DNA of 64,000 bases from Eublepharis macularius (lineage: Eukaryota > Chordata > Lepidosauria > Squamata > Eublepharidae), in assembly GCF_028583425.1 (NCBI RefSeq), contig NC_072801.1:21162001-21226000 (forward strand), written 5' to 3'. Made by a program: the position numbers and the translations under genes. This document shows positions 1 to 38,347 of this stretch, piece by piece. Numbering within the stretch: the stretch's first letter is position 1; each line of letters starts with the position of its first letter. The notes below the pieces were generated by a model that ran no database searches, had not been told where the DNA came from, and saw only the letters and a list, made by a program, of their open reading frames with translations.

Positions 1-569
1 CTAAGGACATGTGCAGTAAACTATTGGAAGAGAATCCATGATGTATTGGCAACACATGGAATTTAATTTAACAGATGCTGCTCATAGTCCTAGCGTTCTA
101 ATTCTGTTCTCTTCTTAATACCTCTTAGCGTGCATCTGTGTATGTCTTGGCTGTCCATGTCCTCTGTAGCATCACAGCAGCTTAGTCAATGGCTATGAAA
201 AGGGTTTTGTCCTCTCTGCATGCCAAAGGGTCATTGTCCCATCCAAATAGCAGTCCACAGTTGCGAGCATGCTAGAGGAATCAGCAGGTAAAAAAATGAG
301 TTGTCAGCCAGGAAGTCCATGGTTCAAATCTTGCCTCTGCCATTAACTTGCTAAAGCAATTTTAGGCATGCCAATGTGTGCCTGAATCAGCCCTTCACTC
401 TGAAGTGTTTGAAAAGCACATTTATAAAAACGTGTGTTCCCTTTCCAATCCTTTTTCGTCCTGAAGATCATTATAAAATAAAATTGTTCTGAAATATTTC
501 CTACTAAGCAGAACTCTTGCCTAATATGCATGCTTTATAACCTGCTAATTTTAAAAATTTTGTGCGCAG
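1..569. other. PMS2 intron 11 (right part)
   Basis: This is non-coding sequence left of the first visible PMS2 exon, ending in the acceptor tgtgcgcag. I see no open reading frame of interest, no structured RNA and no repeat I can name. Confidence 0.7.
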
Positions 570-3161
570 TAAAGAAATGTTTGCCAAAATGGACATCGTT
601 GGCCAGTTCAATTTAGGATTCATAATAGCCAGATTGAACTCTGATCTCTTCATCGTTGACCAGCATGCTTCAGATGAGAAGTACAACTTCGAGATGTTAC
701 AGCAGCATACTGTTTTACAGGGGCAGAAACTGATTGTGTAAGTGTCTTCTGGATGGATAAAGAGTTTTAGTTGAGAAAGAGACCAATATAGTTAGGGGAC
801 CTCTAGGAATAGATAGAGACCCCAAAGAATAAGGGGAATCTGGAGCAACAAGCGGGAATGGGTGGAAATTACCAGTTTAGTTGGGGATTCAACCCATAAT
901 TGTCACTAAGCTGTATGTAGACAACAAGGAATTTGTTAGGAAATCTTTCACCCTGAAGTGCATTACAGATTTCCAGTTGATCCTTCTGGGGTGGATGAAT
1001 GTGTCGAGATGTGTCTAAAGACAAGAAGCGGACTTGGTCAAGCCCATTTAAGGCAACCTTTCCATTGTTATACAGTGAAGATTTGGCAATATATACATAG
1101 TTTCCTTTCCTGCTTTTTCAGACCACAGGATCTTAATTTAACTGCTCTCAATGAAAGTGTGTTGATAGAAAATCAGGAGATTTTCAGAAAAAATGGATTT
1201 GATTTTGTCATTGATGAAGGAGGTATGTCTTTGCCCAGCTGTTTTCAGGTTGAACAGGAGGCAAATTTGATACGCGAGCGACAGTGCATAGAATTACAGA
1301 GGAGTGTTATTTAGATGTTGGCACCTATTTAATTTTCAGTATCAGTTTTATTTAGATTTCTCTATCAATATAATCCTAGGGAGTACTCTTAGATCCTCCC
1401 TTCCAAATTTCTATTTCCCCCTAAAACCAAACAATAAAATCTTTTCCTGTTTAGGTAGCTTTGATACTTTTGCATTTCTAACAATTTTTAAAATTGTCAC
1501 TGAGACCAGTATTCAAGGAGCCAGTATTTGCAATGTGGTTCTGCTTTTCCCCAAATTATTGACAGGTGGTTATAAAACACCATACTAATGCATTGGTTAG
1601 CCTCATTGTTTTAAAAAAATATATTATAAAAGGCTGCTAGCATTCCAGTGTCCAGAGTCAAATGCCTAGGCAAGGACTGAATTTATAAGTTAATTTGCTC
1701 TTGCAAATATATCTTTGGGAACAATAAAAAGTATCATTTAAAAAACAATCATTAACATCAAGGTAAAAACTATAGATTATATCTGAGATACTCTTTTAAA
1801 AAATCCCTCTCAACCAGTCTCTGCATACATCTCTTTGTGACTGTATAGGTAGGTGTACACTCAGTATGCACAAGATTCTCTTTTTGTTGTGTTAAATGTG
1901 TAAAATCCTAGATGTAAATTTTAAAATTCAGGCTTTAGCTTACAAGTTGGAATTGTTTTGCATTAACATATAACCAACACATAACATTTCATACGTTTCT
2001 GTATTCAACATGCTCTTGCTTTTAATAAATCAGCTATTGAAACAATCCTTTTTAAATCTGCCCAGCACCTGTAACCAAAAGAGTTAAGCTTGTTTCATTA
2101 CCAACAAGCAAAAACTGGACTTTTGGCCCACAAGATATAGAGGAGCTGATCTTCATGTTGAGTGATTGCCCTGGGGTAATGTGCAGGCCTTCCCGAGTGA
2201 GGCAGATGTTTGCTTCTCGAGCATGTAGGAAGTCGGTAAGTATTGCAGTAATGCCAAACTATACTGTGTCTTCTGTGACCCTGTTCTGTATTTGCAAATA
2301 ACTCACAGTCGTTTGCCATGTACATAATGCACAGAATAAGTTCAGTTAGGGAGGAACACGCATGCAAAATTTCCTTCATTTCCAAAGTGAACAACCAGAG
2401 TCCTTTGGGACAAATCTGCAGCCCCCCTGAGTGATGTAGATTCTGCAGTTAGAAAAAAAGAGGCACTGAGAAGTAAAACTGGCACTGTAATCCTGAGGAA
2501 AGTTGCACTTAAGTGGAATTAGAAAAGCATAATACTGCTTAGGATAGCAGATTAAGGAGCTGGCCTACCATTTCTTACCCCTTCCCAAAATGACCCTTCA
2601 GAAGATCATGTGGCTGACCAGGGCTTCATTGAATTCGTTCTCACTGAGGTATAATTCTGTTTCAGCTGGACTGCTTTAGACTGGAAATGGGGGGAAGGCT
2701 TGTCCAAGAGAATGCTCATCCATACAAATAAAAAGAAAACATAATAAACTAGTTGTCAGGTAGCAAGGTTGCGGCTTAGCCTTCTGCCTGGTTTTATAAC
2801 AACATGATATCTTTTTGTAGGGAGCTGTGTAAGCATTCATCTCCAGGCTGAAAGTGTTACCGTCCAGACACTAATCAACCCTAGGCACAGAGTACAGGAG
2901 CATAAGAAGGAGGGAGTAATCATAAAGATTAAGGAAGTAGAAGATTAATGTACAAACAACAAAATGAAAGGGAATGATAACAGAAACTTTTGTGTTGTTG
3001 GTTTTCCCCTTCCCCAGGTCATGATTGGAACAGCACTTAATGTAAAGGAGATGAAGAAACTGGTCACCCACATGGGTGAGATTGATCATCCCTGGAACTG
3101 TCCGCATGGAAGGCCAACGATAAGGCATATAGCCAACCTAGATCTGGTTTCACAAGAATAG
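570..3161 (+). CDS. PMS2: PMS2, C-terminal part (last four coding exons)
   Basis: PMS2 is the MutL-alpha subunit whose latent endonuclease nicks DNA during mismatch repair in the nucleus. Four exons are readable: 570-737 (168 nt), 1122-1222 (101 nt), 2066-2235 (170 nt) and 3018-3161 (144 nt with TAG). As I recall them, human exons 12-14 have these same lengths, and the phases join cleanly. The first exon contains the endonuclease signature DQHA-x2-E-x4-E (read as [12 protein letters not shown]). The third carries SRACRKS and the fourth CPHGRP, the conserved zinc/active-site elements of the MutL C-terminal domain. The protein ends ANLDLVSQE. Splice sites are canonical: gcgcag/gtaagt, ttcag/gtatgt, cccag/gtaagt, cccag. 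Earlier exons (ATPase domain) lie left of the window. No disruption is visible, so I read a functional gene. Confidence 0.97.
738..3017. other. PMS2 introns 12-14
   Basis: The three introns are 738-1121, 1223-2065 and 2236-3017. They are ordinary AT-rich sequence. Apart from the splice sites I can assign nothing in them. Confidence 0.6.
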
Positions 3162-3180
3162 CAAGCACTTACCCACAATT

Positions 3181-3183
<3 letters not shown>

Positions 3184-3239
<56 letters not shown>
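3184..3239. repeat. (AT)n microsatellite after the PMS2 stop
   Basis: An uninterrupted AT dinucleotide run of about 56 bp begins 22 bp after the PMS2 stop codon. It would lie in the 3'UTR. Such runs are length-polymorphic. Confidence 0.95.
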
Positions 3240-3242
<3 letters not shown>

Positions 3243-4063
3243 GACTTCTTTTAAAATTCCAGTTGATCATGAACATTTCCCCAAAGCTAAAGCTTAAGCC
3301 GCCATTTTGTGTAGCTTAAAAACAAAAAAGCTTTATTATAAAGGCAGCTGAATTTTCACCTTGGCTACCTTAGTCCATACAGAGGTATAGGAAAAAGATG
3401 AATGTTCGGTCCCCTTAAATTCTCTGCAATGCGCTGTCACAGCTCCAGGATCTTCAGATCTATGTCTGTGTTGCAACATGACCCCAACCTGGATCAAAGT
3501 CTCATCCCCTTCATCAGTGTAAAATAACTTTTATTAAAGTTCCTCTGCTGCTCTTTATTGGTTTGGGGGCGGGGGGCAGAATGGCCAGAAGATCTAGCAC
3601 TATCCATTTGCTAGTTCCAGGGCCAGCTCAAGCTATATCACAGCATTCTGTGAAAATTTAATTTTGCTACCCTCACACTGCATCTTGTTGAGGAGCTATG
3701 TACCTGACGAGTCCACTTTCCCTTTTTGACATGTGTGAATGCCATGAGAAGAACGTCTAAAAAAGGTGGGTGAAGTGTGCGATGTCCAGACTTGTCCCAT
3801 GATTCTGGGCAGAGGAAGGCCATTAGACTCCCTTTTTGAAAGCTTTCCAGTGTCATCCTCTTGAATTTTGACCACCCAGCCTGTTGAGCAGGCCTGGCTG
3901 TTCAGGACGGATCTGTTTGCCATCCGGACTGGAGTAGGTTTGGTGCAGAAGATAACAAGATGTAAGTGATTTTTCCTGTCAAATCATCTGTATTGGAAAT
4001 AACTGTAAATTCATCCTCACGTGGATAAACTTGTGTATGTGTTTACTTTTTTTTTAAATTATG

Positions 4064-4069
4064 AATAAA
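4064..4069 (+). terminator. Candidate PMS2 poly(A) signal (AATAAA)
   Basis: An AATAAA hexamer lies about 900 bp after the stop and is followed by a T/G-rich stretch (tctttgagttcttgttg). It is the first convincing signal downstream of PMS2 that I found. A 3'UTR of this length is an inference. Confidence 0.4.
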
Positions 4070-4439
4070 TTTTTTACATGAACGGTCTTTGAGTTCTTGT
4101 TGAATGGTTTCTTCACATAAAATTATTGTGTGTCTTTAGTGACCTGCTGCTTCCGTACTGAAAACACTTAAAACCAAAGGCTGGTGCCACTGAACATAGG
4201 CAGTGCCTTTTCCCTCAGCTACAACTTGCCTTTGCCCACAGAGAACAAGAAGTCTTGTGGCCCTTTGATGACTAACAAATTTATTATGTCATAAGTTTGT
4301 ATGGACCCATTTCGTTAGCTACATTGAAGGAATCTCAGTATATGAAATACAAACATAGGCTTTTAGAAGGGGGAGTCGTGGAATTAAAAGGGCATGCAAT
4401 GAAAGAGGTGTAGTGTGTATGTGGCATTTCTGTGCAAAA

Positions 4440-4590
4440 TTAGAGTGCAAGCTTAGTGATTCCAGAGAGGCAGCTGTGTTAGTCTGCAGGCCAAAATAAA
4501 TGGGAGTCTTCTGGCACCATAAAGGCTTAAGAAGCTTTTATTTTTTGGCATGCCACTTGCACTTTGTCAAATGCAATGTGGGGGTCGTAG
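4440..4590 (-). repeat. Decayed PLE-type tail (family B)
   Basis: It contains the block gcagctgtgttagtctgc followed by a tctggcacc..taaagg block. These are the hallmark words of the family B tails found elsewhere in this window (19905, 46993, 50104). It is heavily diverged. Confidence 0.4.
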
Positions 4591-4784
4591 CTCGGCAAAC
4601 ATTTATATATGCCTAATTTAAACAGCCCTGTTAAAGGGGTGTGCAGTACAGGACAGCTAAAGTGAGATGTAATTGTGTAAAATTCAAATATAATGAACAA
4701 GACCAGGGTGATAATCTGTGATAATGCAATTTCCCTAGTTTCCTGGTCTACACCTGCAGGGTTTGCTAAATCAATTCAGGCCCT

Positions 4785-4985
4785 TTTATTTAAATATTTA
4801 TAACACCTTTTTCTTCCCAATAGAGACCCAAAGCAGCTTTACCACATTGTTCTCCCCTCTTATCCTCGTAACAACAATCCTGTGAGGCAGGTTAGGATGA
4901 GAAGGTCAGCAAGCTTCCAAGGCAGAGTGGAAATTTGAAAGTGCCTCTCCCACAGACTAGTTAGATACTCGAACTACTACAGGAT
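4785..4985 (-). repeat. tRNA-derived SINE, family S1 (partial, minus)
   Basis: It reads as the reverse of the S1 body: the reverse complement of gttgttgtgaggataaaatgg-like sequence (here ttatcctcgtaacaacaat) with the flanking ctgtgaggcaggttagg. Better copies lie at 35112 and 55993. Confidence 0.5.
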
Positions 4986-5237
4986 ATTGACTCCCTTAGT
5001 TATATTAACAGTTTCACACAGGTCTGCAGTGGTGTAAGTAGCATAAACATTCACATTTTCTGTGTGAAGTGGGATGGGATGGGGAAAGAGAGGGTGTTTT
5101 GGGGTGGAGGTAAGAACTTAAGCCCTTGAATAGTACTAATGAGGAAGAATTAATCGTTTTAGGAAAAGAAGGTAATAATGGGATGGCCCCTTTAAAAAAA
5201 TGAAAGCTTTTGAGTCCCTTACCTGCCTATGAATGCA

Positions 5238-5251
5238 GTTGCTATGGCGAC
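5238..5251 (+). promoter_or_regulatory. RFX X-box in the RSPH10B promoter
   Basis: GTTGCTATGGCGAC matches the X-box bound by RFX transcription factors: an imperfect inverted repeat of GTTGCY with an RTGGYRAC-like half. It lies 281 bp upstream of the RSPH10B ATG in a small GC-rich patch. RFX2/RFX3, often with FOXJ1, drive motile-cilia genes, so the site fits a radial-spoke gene. Binding is not demonstrated by sequence alone. Confidence 0.7.
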
Positions 5252-5531
5252 AGCCGCTGCCGCCGTTAACTGTAGTCTGGGCACGGAAGGGCTGTAAGAA
5301 GACTTCTTAGAAGTACTTTGTTCTTCTGTAAGTAATAGATGGATATAAACATTTCCATTCTTGAGAAAAGCACCCTTTGACAACCAGAGGGAGAAAAATC
5401 AGTGTGTGGTGTGTGAAATTTTGTTTGTTAACGGTGAATTTTGCTTCAGCGTTGTTGTCTCTCTTCCCTACTTGAGCCATCAGACGGCAAGAAACCCTAA
5501 TTCTGGTCCCATTTTTAGCAGCAGCAACAAT

Positions 5532-31684
<26,153 letters not shown>

Positions 31685-32177
31685 TGGAGCTGCGTGCCTG
31701 TCAAAAATTCCCTTTTGGAATCACAGCATTGCAGTATGGACATCAGCAACAAATTATTTCTATGAAATTATGAGGAGTAAACATCGAAACCTCTTCAGAG
31801 GTCTTCCAGCATCTCTGATCAAATTTAAATGCAACCAGTGTTGAGTAATCGTGTGGATCCACAAGTAACATTAACGCCTCAACTTATAAAGTTCAGATAA
31901 AAAGTACTGGAGTTTCACACTGACTTGCAAGTAAAATGTGTAGGAATTAGACGAGACACTTATTCCAGGATGTTTTCCCCCTTAAACATTGAAAACGTTG
32001 ATTCTTTGTGGTAGTGATGCTGTATCAGTCTTGGGTCCTATGCATGTTTAAGTAATTTCATGAAATTAAAACAAACTATTTAGGGACTCTAATTTGGTAC
32101 CCTGCTGCCTTAATCTAAGTGAACTTTCTAGTCTTCATGGTTGGGAGTGTGGAATGAAGGCCCAGCAATCTGGGCAG

Positions 32178-32194
32178 AATAAAATGTCAATAAA
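32178..32194 (+). terminator. RSPH10B poly(A) signals (two AATAAA)
   Basis: AATAAA occurs at 32178-32183 and again at 32189-32194, about 500 bp after the stop. It is followed by the G/T-rich tgtgtatagttttgat. This is the most likely 3' end of RSPH10B. Confidence 0.7.
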
Positions 32195-32631
32195 TGTGTA
32201 TAGTTTTGATTATTGAAAAAATAACTGAGCAACCTCCGTAATTGTCTGGAAGGAGAGCTTGCCCGCATCTACCAAGAACATTACAGCTGTTGTCCCAAAA
32301 CATTCATGTCACAGTACTTGTCTCAGATGGCAAAGGATAGGAACCACCGATGTGAGAAACTGCTCTTATGCTCATGATCCCCCTGCCAGAGGATCATAGA
32401 AGCTCAAGGAGACACTGAATTTATCCATCCTGCCATAAAGAAAGATTATCCAGTCTTTCCTTCTTCCCAAAATCAATATACTACATTGCCTGGAATTAGT
32501 TCGAAGCAGGCCTGTGCAATTCAAGATCCAGAAGACAACCTTTGCATATCCCCCAGGCTCACGAAACTTTCCTTTGTCTGAGAGTAAAGAAAGCGGGGGG
32601 AAAGAGCCTTAAAATTGTAACAATGACAAAT
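32195..32631. other. Spacer between the convergent RSPH10B and CCZ1 3' ends
   Basis: About 440 bp separate the two sets of poly(A) signals. Nothing else is recognised here. Confidence 0.5.
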
Positions 32632-32637
32632 TTTATT
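32632..32637 (-). terminator. CCZ1 poly(A) signal (AATAAA on minus)
   Basis: TTTATT on the plus strand gives AATAAA on the minus strand, about 280 bp after the CCZ1 stop. It is the nearest canonical signal I found. Confidence 0.6.
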
Positions 32638-32915
32638 TTTCCAGTAAAATAGTCACATAAATATCAGAGATATGGAATGATGCGTGTTTGATTCATACAG
32701 ATTTTAATTAATTTGCACATAAATACTTTAAAATCTAAAAATTGTATGATCAGAGTTTTACAGTTTTTGGTAGAAATTAGATTCTTACAAAGCAAGTATT
32801 GCTTTACTATTGTCATTGTTCCAGTCAATAATATGACTAATAAACATGTCAGCGTAAACAAAAATGCTTTTTGGACATTTTCAAGCCACCTTTGCAAGAG
32901 TAGGCCCTTTGCAGA

Positions 32916-35900
32916 TCAATCTAAGAAGAAGATGTTGTTGAACTGTGTTGCACAGAGTTTCTTTACTTCTTCTGCAAAAAGAGGAAAAGAGGTGTTTTGT
33001 AATGTTGAAGTTTTAATCCCTCACTGATAAAAGAGAAAACAATCACTGCAAAATAGATATAATAGAAAGAACATATTAACCTACTGCTGAGAATTTTCCA
33101 GCTTTAGGCAACAGCACTGATTACTAGTCTGAAGATATCTGCTATTTTAAAAAGACTACAATGTCTATTAGTAGACATTATGCCAATTATAAGCTACAAC
33201 TTAGTCATACTATTCCAAAATACTCTGTCTGACAGAATGACTGCAAAGCATGTTGAAGAAAGAAGCTTGACCCTTGCTTCACTGCAAGAGATGAGTACAG
33301 CAAAAATACCTTCTGCCAACCTAAACAGACAATGAGTTTATATTAAAAGGGTTGGTATTAGGTCTCATGTGTTTAAGTCCAGAATTTGCTGCTCTGATTC
33401 CAGTCTGGTTCCCCCAGTTGGGGTTATTGTCCTAAGGCGTGCCACCCACCGCACTGTGACCAACATTCCTATGAGTTACAGAGACCGCTCACAGCCAAAA
33501 TGCAGCTTCCAGACAGCAGCCATTTTTTCTATAATTGCTTTGCGAGGCACTGTAATGCAAGTTATGATGAAGCGGGCTATTGCTTATATTACTAATGTTC
33601 TATTCTCCACAGCGGTTTTGCAGTTTTACTATCTCTATGGGTCTTCTTAAAGAATTAAAAAAATTGAGACCCTTATTTAAAAAGTTACTTTGTGTCTCCT
33701 TGAATTTCCCAGAAAAGCTTTCCTATGCCTCTGAAACAGTAGTCAGATACGCTGCGTGAAATAAAGAGCTTTGTATTTTATCCCAAATAAATTAACGCAG
33801 AGAAAATGGTGTGATTTTAATCCTTTGTTCTCTAATAGCTCAGAATTTCATTCTTAAATTTATTTATCGTAATTAGTTTCCTGCTTCCTCCCCAATGGGA
33901 GGAATTCTCCTCTCCTCCATTTTAACTGTGGCAATTACCACTCTGGGTCCAAATCTCTGTGTTTTGCTAGTTCACTTAATTCAGTTTCTTTATCTTATTT
34001 TCATCTAGGAAATGGAAGAACTTTCTCCAGAATGGCACACAGAGCAGTTCGGGCCCTGTTAAAAATGATAAGATCCTACCACCTCTACAATTCTGAACTC
34101 AGTATGTATTCATCTAGCCTTCTAGCTAGCCTTGGATCACATAACTACAAAAATCTGTCCTTATTCAAAAGTTTAACCTTTATTAATTTTCTTTTTTTAA
34201 AAACCCTGCTGTTGACCAAACAAAACCCATTTGGTGCTTCAGTCATCCCGGTAGCTCCTTACCATTCACTTCAATCAAGTTTGCATTTTTCTGATTCAAA
34301 ATCACATACAGTTCTCGCTGATCGGATTTCTTGCCCACTATCCAATAATCACTCATGGCCTTAACGATGATTTCCTCATCATCATCAACTCTGTAAGAGA
34401 ACGGTTTGTTTGATGCAAATCTTAGGATCATGTGCACAGAATGGAATAAACTTAGGCAAAGGCAGTAACTACGCTACAGGTTTAGAGCTTAGCAAGAAAC
34501 AACCAGCAAATGGATCATACTGCAGTGTATGCTTTTGAATTCCACCTTGCTGCATTTTACAAATTAAGCAGTTCTGGTAAGTGTGGGACAATTTATTTAT
34601 TTTCCCCTGAAAGGAAGAGCACAAGTCACCTTGTGAAGTCACTGTTGATATCTCCAAGAATCTTCATCAAGTCAGGGTGAACGGATGCAAGCGAGATGTT
34701 GGGAGTTCTCCTCATGTGGATTGTACTTTTCTCGGCCAGGTTCATGTGGTTGAAGTAGATAAACTTAAACTGGGGCTCTTTCTCTGACCTAGGAAGTAAG
34801 CAAGGGGAAAGAAACAGTAAAGAAAAAAGAGTTGGCAAGACAAAGAAGTTCATTAGCTGTGGGTAACAGGCATCAAGTCAGTAGTTGTTACCATGCTAAA
34901 AATCGCACTGAGACAGGAGTAAATGATTTTTTCCCCTTCCAGCCCTCAGCTGCTGGTCAAACTGGTGATACTGGCATAATGCTACGTCAGAAACAACTAC
35001 AAAGTGACTGGATCCCAACTTACTGAGCCAGAAACAATGCAACATCACACCTTGAATTCTGTAATCCCTTTTATATTGTGGCCTTTGGTGCTGCTTAACC
35101 TTGAAGTTTTATTTGTTTGTTTATTATTTACACCCCACCTTTCTTCCCAGTGGGGAACCACAACAGCTTACATTATTCTCCTCTCTTCCATTTTATCCTC
35201 ACAACGACCCTGTGTGGTAGGCTAGGCTGAGAGTGTATGATAGGCCCAAGGTCACCCAGGAAGCTTCTGTGACAGAGTGGGGATTTGAAACTGGGTCACC
35301 CAGATCCTAGTCCAACACTCTAACCACTATTATGTTCCATTTTCTGATGGGCTGTCTCAGCCTGGGAACAGACAATGACCAGAAAACAGACAGTTACTTT
35401 GGGAGAAGCTTAGCAAAGCTGCCGCTTCCTAGTGAGCCCGGGTAGCCAGATTTCTCCAGGCCTTCTAAGCAAAAAAAAAAAAAAAAAAGAGGGGGGGGGA
35501 TGAAAGCAAAAGCTGTTGCCACAAGAAAAAGGATTTTTGTTTGTTTGTTAAGCTTACCCCAGAAAAGAGTGCACTATGAGTTTGTGATTCACTCTAGAAA
35601 GAAGATACCTCATTCAAGAAGCAGACTGCTTACTATTCTAAGGCTCTCAAGATTGTAAAATAATTTTATCCCACATGGGTTGTGGTTGTCTGTGCTAGAG
35701 GCTTTGGACATTTTTAGGCACTGACATTTGGACCTTAGTGCTTCCTTTTGCAATAAATGTCACACAATACTTCAAGCCTCCCTCTTATATCTACCCGGTT
35801 ACATTAGCACCAAGAGAAGTTATATCAAGTTCTCGGGATACTACCACATTAAAGTTTAAGGCAGGCTTAATCAGATAAGCTTCTGTCACCTTGAGCTGCT

Positions 35901-38347
35901 GACACTGTAGAAAAGAACTCCAGCTCCATTACAGGCAGGAATGCTCAACTTCAGCAAGCCAGGTTGAAATAAGACATACAAATTGATGGTTTTGACTAGA
36001 TCAACCGTTACCCCTTCCAAGAGTGATCAACAAATAGCCCTAAGAAGTCATAAGCTCACTTTTTACAAAATACCACCCCCCCCAAACCAAACTCCTGGTT
36101 GAATCTAGAATGCTGGGCTTTAGCTGAGAAACCCCCAGAAGCAGGAGTGTAGGCCCAACAAGGGGTCAGGACTGGGCTATTCAAAAGTGCTGACCCTATG
36201 CAGCATACAGGTTACTTTGGAAACATAGGCAAGCTTTTATTTGAACAAATCTATGGGTTTTTGTTTTGCTTTTCAGCCACTTTAACCTAATATATAGACA
36301 ACCTTTTTAAAAATATCTCTAGAGTCAGTAAGTGCTGATTCAGAGTCTCCTAACTTTTGATGCAATCAACTGAAAATACAAATGGGTCCTGTAGAAAAGG
36401 GAATTCAGTTGTTGTGCCATAGTATTCTCCCTGTCCTGTTAAGTCATGAAAGTACCTGGCAACCTATTTCAGCAACTTAAAACTAAAATAATGTGGAATC
36501 CGCTGCATCCATCCACTTCTTAAATGGCCCTGTTCAAACCTCTACTCCTGAAATTCCTAAGCCAGTCACTTGCCTTCCATGCTTCTAGGAGACAGGCAAC
36601 AGGAGTCCCTGGAAGTGGTGAAGATGATTTGGATCACTGGCTCTGTTCCTCTCTTTTAAGGTTTGGTGCATTTTAACTTTAAAGGGCATTTCATTATACT
36701 CCCCACCCCCCATTTTGTGACTGCTCAGAGGCTATTTTTTATGAATAGGGCTCCACGAGAAGAAAGCACTTCTCATTTATCACTTTCTGATGTTTTGCTA
36801 CAGTCCAAGTACCAGAAAACACAGCTGATTACTTATTCCACTGCAAATCCCAGGAGTTAATACTTATCCTAAATAAGGAAAGGTTTTCTTTAATAACTAT
36901 GCAGCAGGATTGAGTGCATTCTAAAAGAGGGCTTTTAGAATTCTGGAATCCTCTTGGGGTAAACATAGTAAGTCACTGCATGTGTCTGACTAATCCCAGG
37001 TTGCTCAGAGTGGGAGCAGGACTCTCTAAGGGAAGACCCAGCCCCTCTCCCATCCTAGTTTCTCTTAAACGAGCCAGCAGTCAAAGCATCAGCCTCTGCC
37101 CCAATTCCTCTGCCAACTTCCCGATCAGTGTGGCACAACACCAGTGAAGATCGCATGCCCCTGCACCCAACAGTGATCATGCAGATTGTCTGTGGCAGCA
37201 TACATTCTTTTTTCTTCTTCTCTTTTTGCTCCCCGAGAGGGAAACATACCTTGGAGACCTGATAGGACAATGCAGACCTCTGCGGCCTGCCTTTCTCCCA
37301 GAGCCTTTGATCTGTTTGCCTCCAAACCTGAGATGAGAACGAAACCAACCAAGCAATCTAACAGTTTGCAGTTTGATCCATCTTGGGGGGTGGGGGGGAG
37401 GGTTCAGTCTTGGCACTACAGTAAATCCTTCAAATGCCTAGTACCGTCCCTGAGTAATAACGGTTTACCTCCATATAGGACCTCAGTGGTACTGTGCAGT
37501 GCTGAATCTCTCTCCCTGTTCATGTAAACCCTGACTTTTTTGGTGGATCAATATTTAAATCACACTGAATAGGTGGTAACGGCACTTACCGTTCACTGCC
37601 TTTCCACCTTTTGTGAGTCTTTACTCTATGCACAGTAGGCAAGGCTTGTTGCATACTGGGCTGTGCTGCCCACAACAACAAAACAGAAGCTTCAAAAAAG
37701 CTGGTAAAGGTGCCCACCTTTACCACCATTGCCCACCTTTACTGAACCAGCATCTTAGTAATATGCTTTTTTTATTCTCATCAAAATAGCCCATAAAGCA
37801 CAAAAAACTTGGCTAGACTTTTTGGACCAGTTCACCTGGCACAAGAGTAAACTGCATTACAAATACAAATCTGGAGCCTCAAAAAACTCACACAAAAACT
37901 TTCCATTATGTTTTAAAATGCTGCACAATCCACTCTATCAGGTCAGCTTCAAGACTTTACCATAATGTTTTAGTGCCATTGAGATAAATGACTTTCTCTG
38001 TAATTCTTTTGTCTTTTTTTGAGAAAAGACTGAGAAGATGATAATCAGTAGGAAAAGCAGCAATAAGAGCAATTGCCATATCAACTCTGTGGTTAGATGT
38101 ATAATATGCATTACTGTTGCCCAAGACTGATGCTCTTTTAAAAGTTCTTACTTATACTGTGGAGCTCTTATACCACCACATCCCTGTCATCAAGTGGACT
38201 GTTAGCAAGAGAAACAAAACAGTACAAACCCTGCAATTCTTTTGTTGATGTTATATTGTTCACAAATATCCGATGCTAATACTGTGAGGGGAGGCCCAAC
38301 AATGCTGTCAAGTTTACGGCAAAACTCCAACGTAGGCTGCATAGAGG
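32916..38347 (-). CDS. CCZ1: CCZ1 exons 12-15: C-terminal region
   Basis: Exon 12 (38347-38230) encodes LEFCRKLDSIVGPPLTVLAS and NINKRIAG. Exon 13 (34788-34630) encodes SEKEPQFKFIYFNHMNLAEK, then SVHPDLMKILGDINSDFTR. Exon 14 (34390-34263) encodes VDDDEEIIVKAMSDYW and LYVILNQKNANLIEVN. Exon 15 (32971-32916) encodes EEVKKLCATQFNNIFFLD and stop. The E codon is split G|AA between exons 14 and 15. Confidence 0.95.

Larger units (their letters stand above)
3240..5237. other. PMS2 3' flank / PMS2-RSPH10B intergenic region
   Basis: No gene is seen apart from the possible PMS2 3'UTR. It holds a decayed PLE-type tail (about 4440-4590) and a minus-oriented tRNA-SINE piece (about 4785-4985). A second PLE-like scrap near 4245-4330 is too decayed to define. 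The rest is unassigned. Confidence 0.55.
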
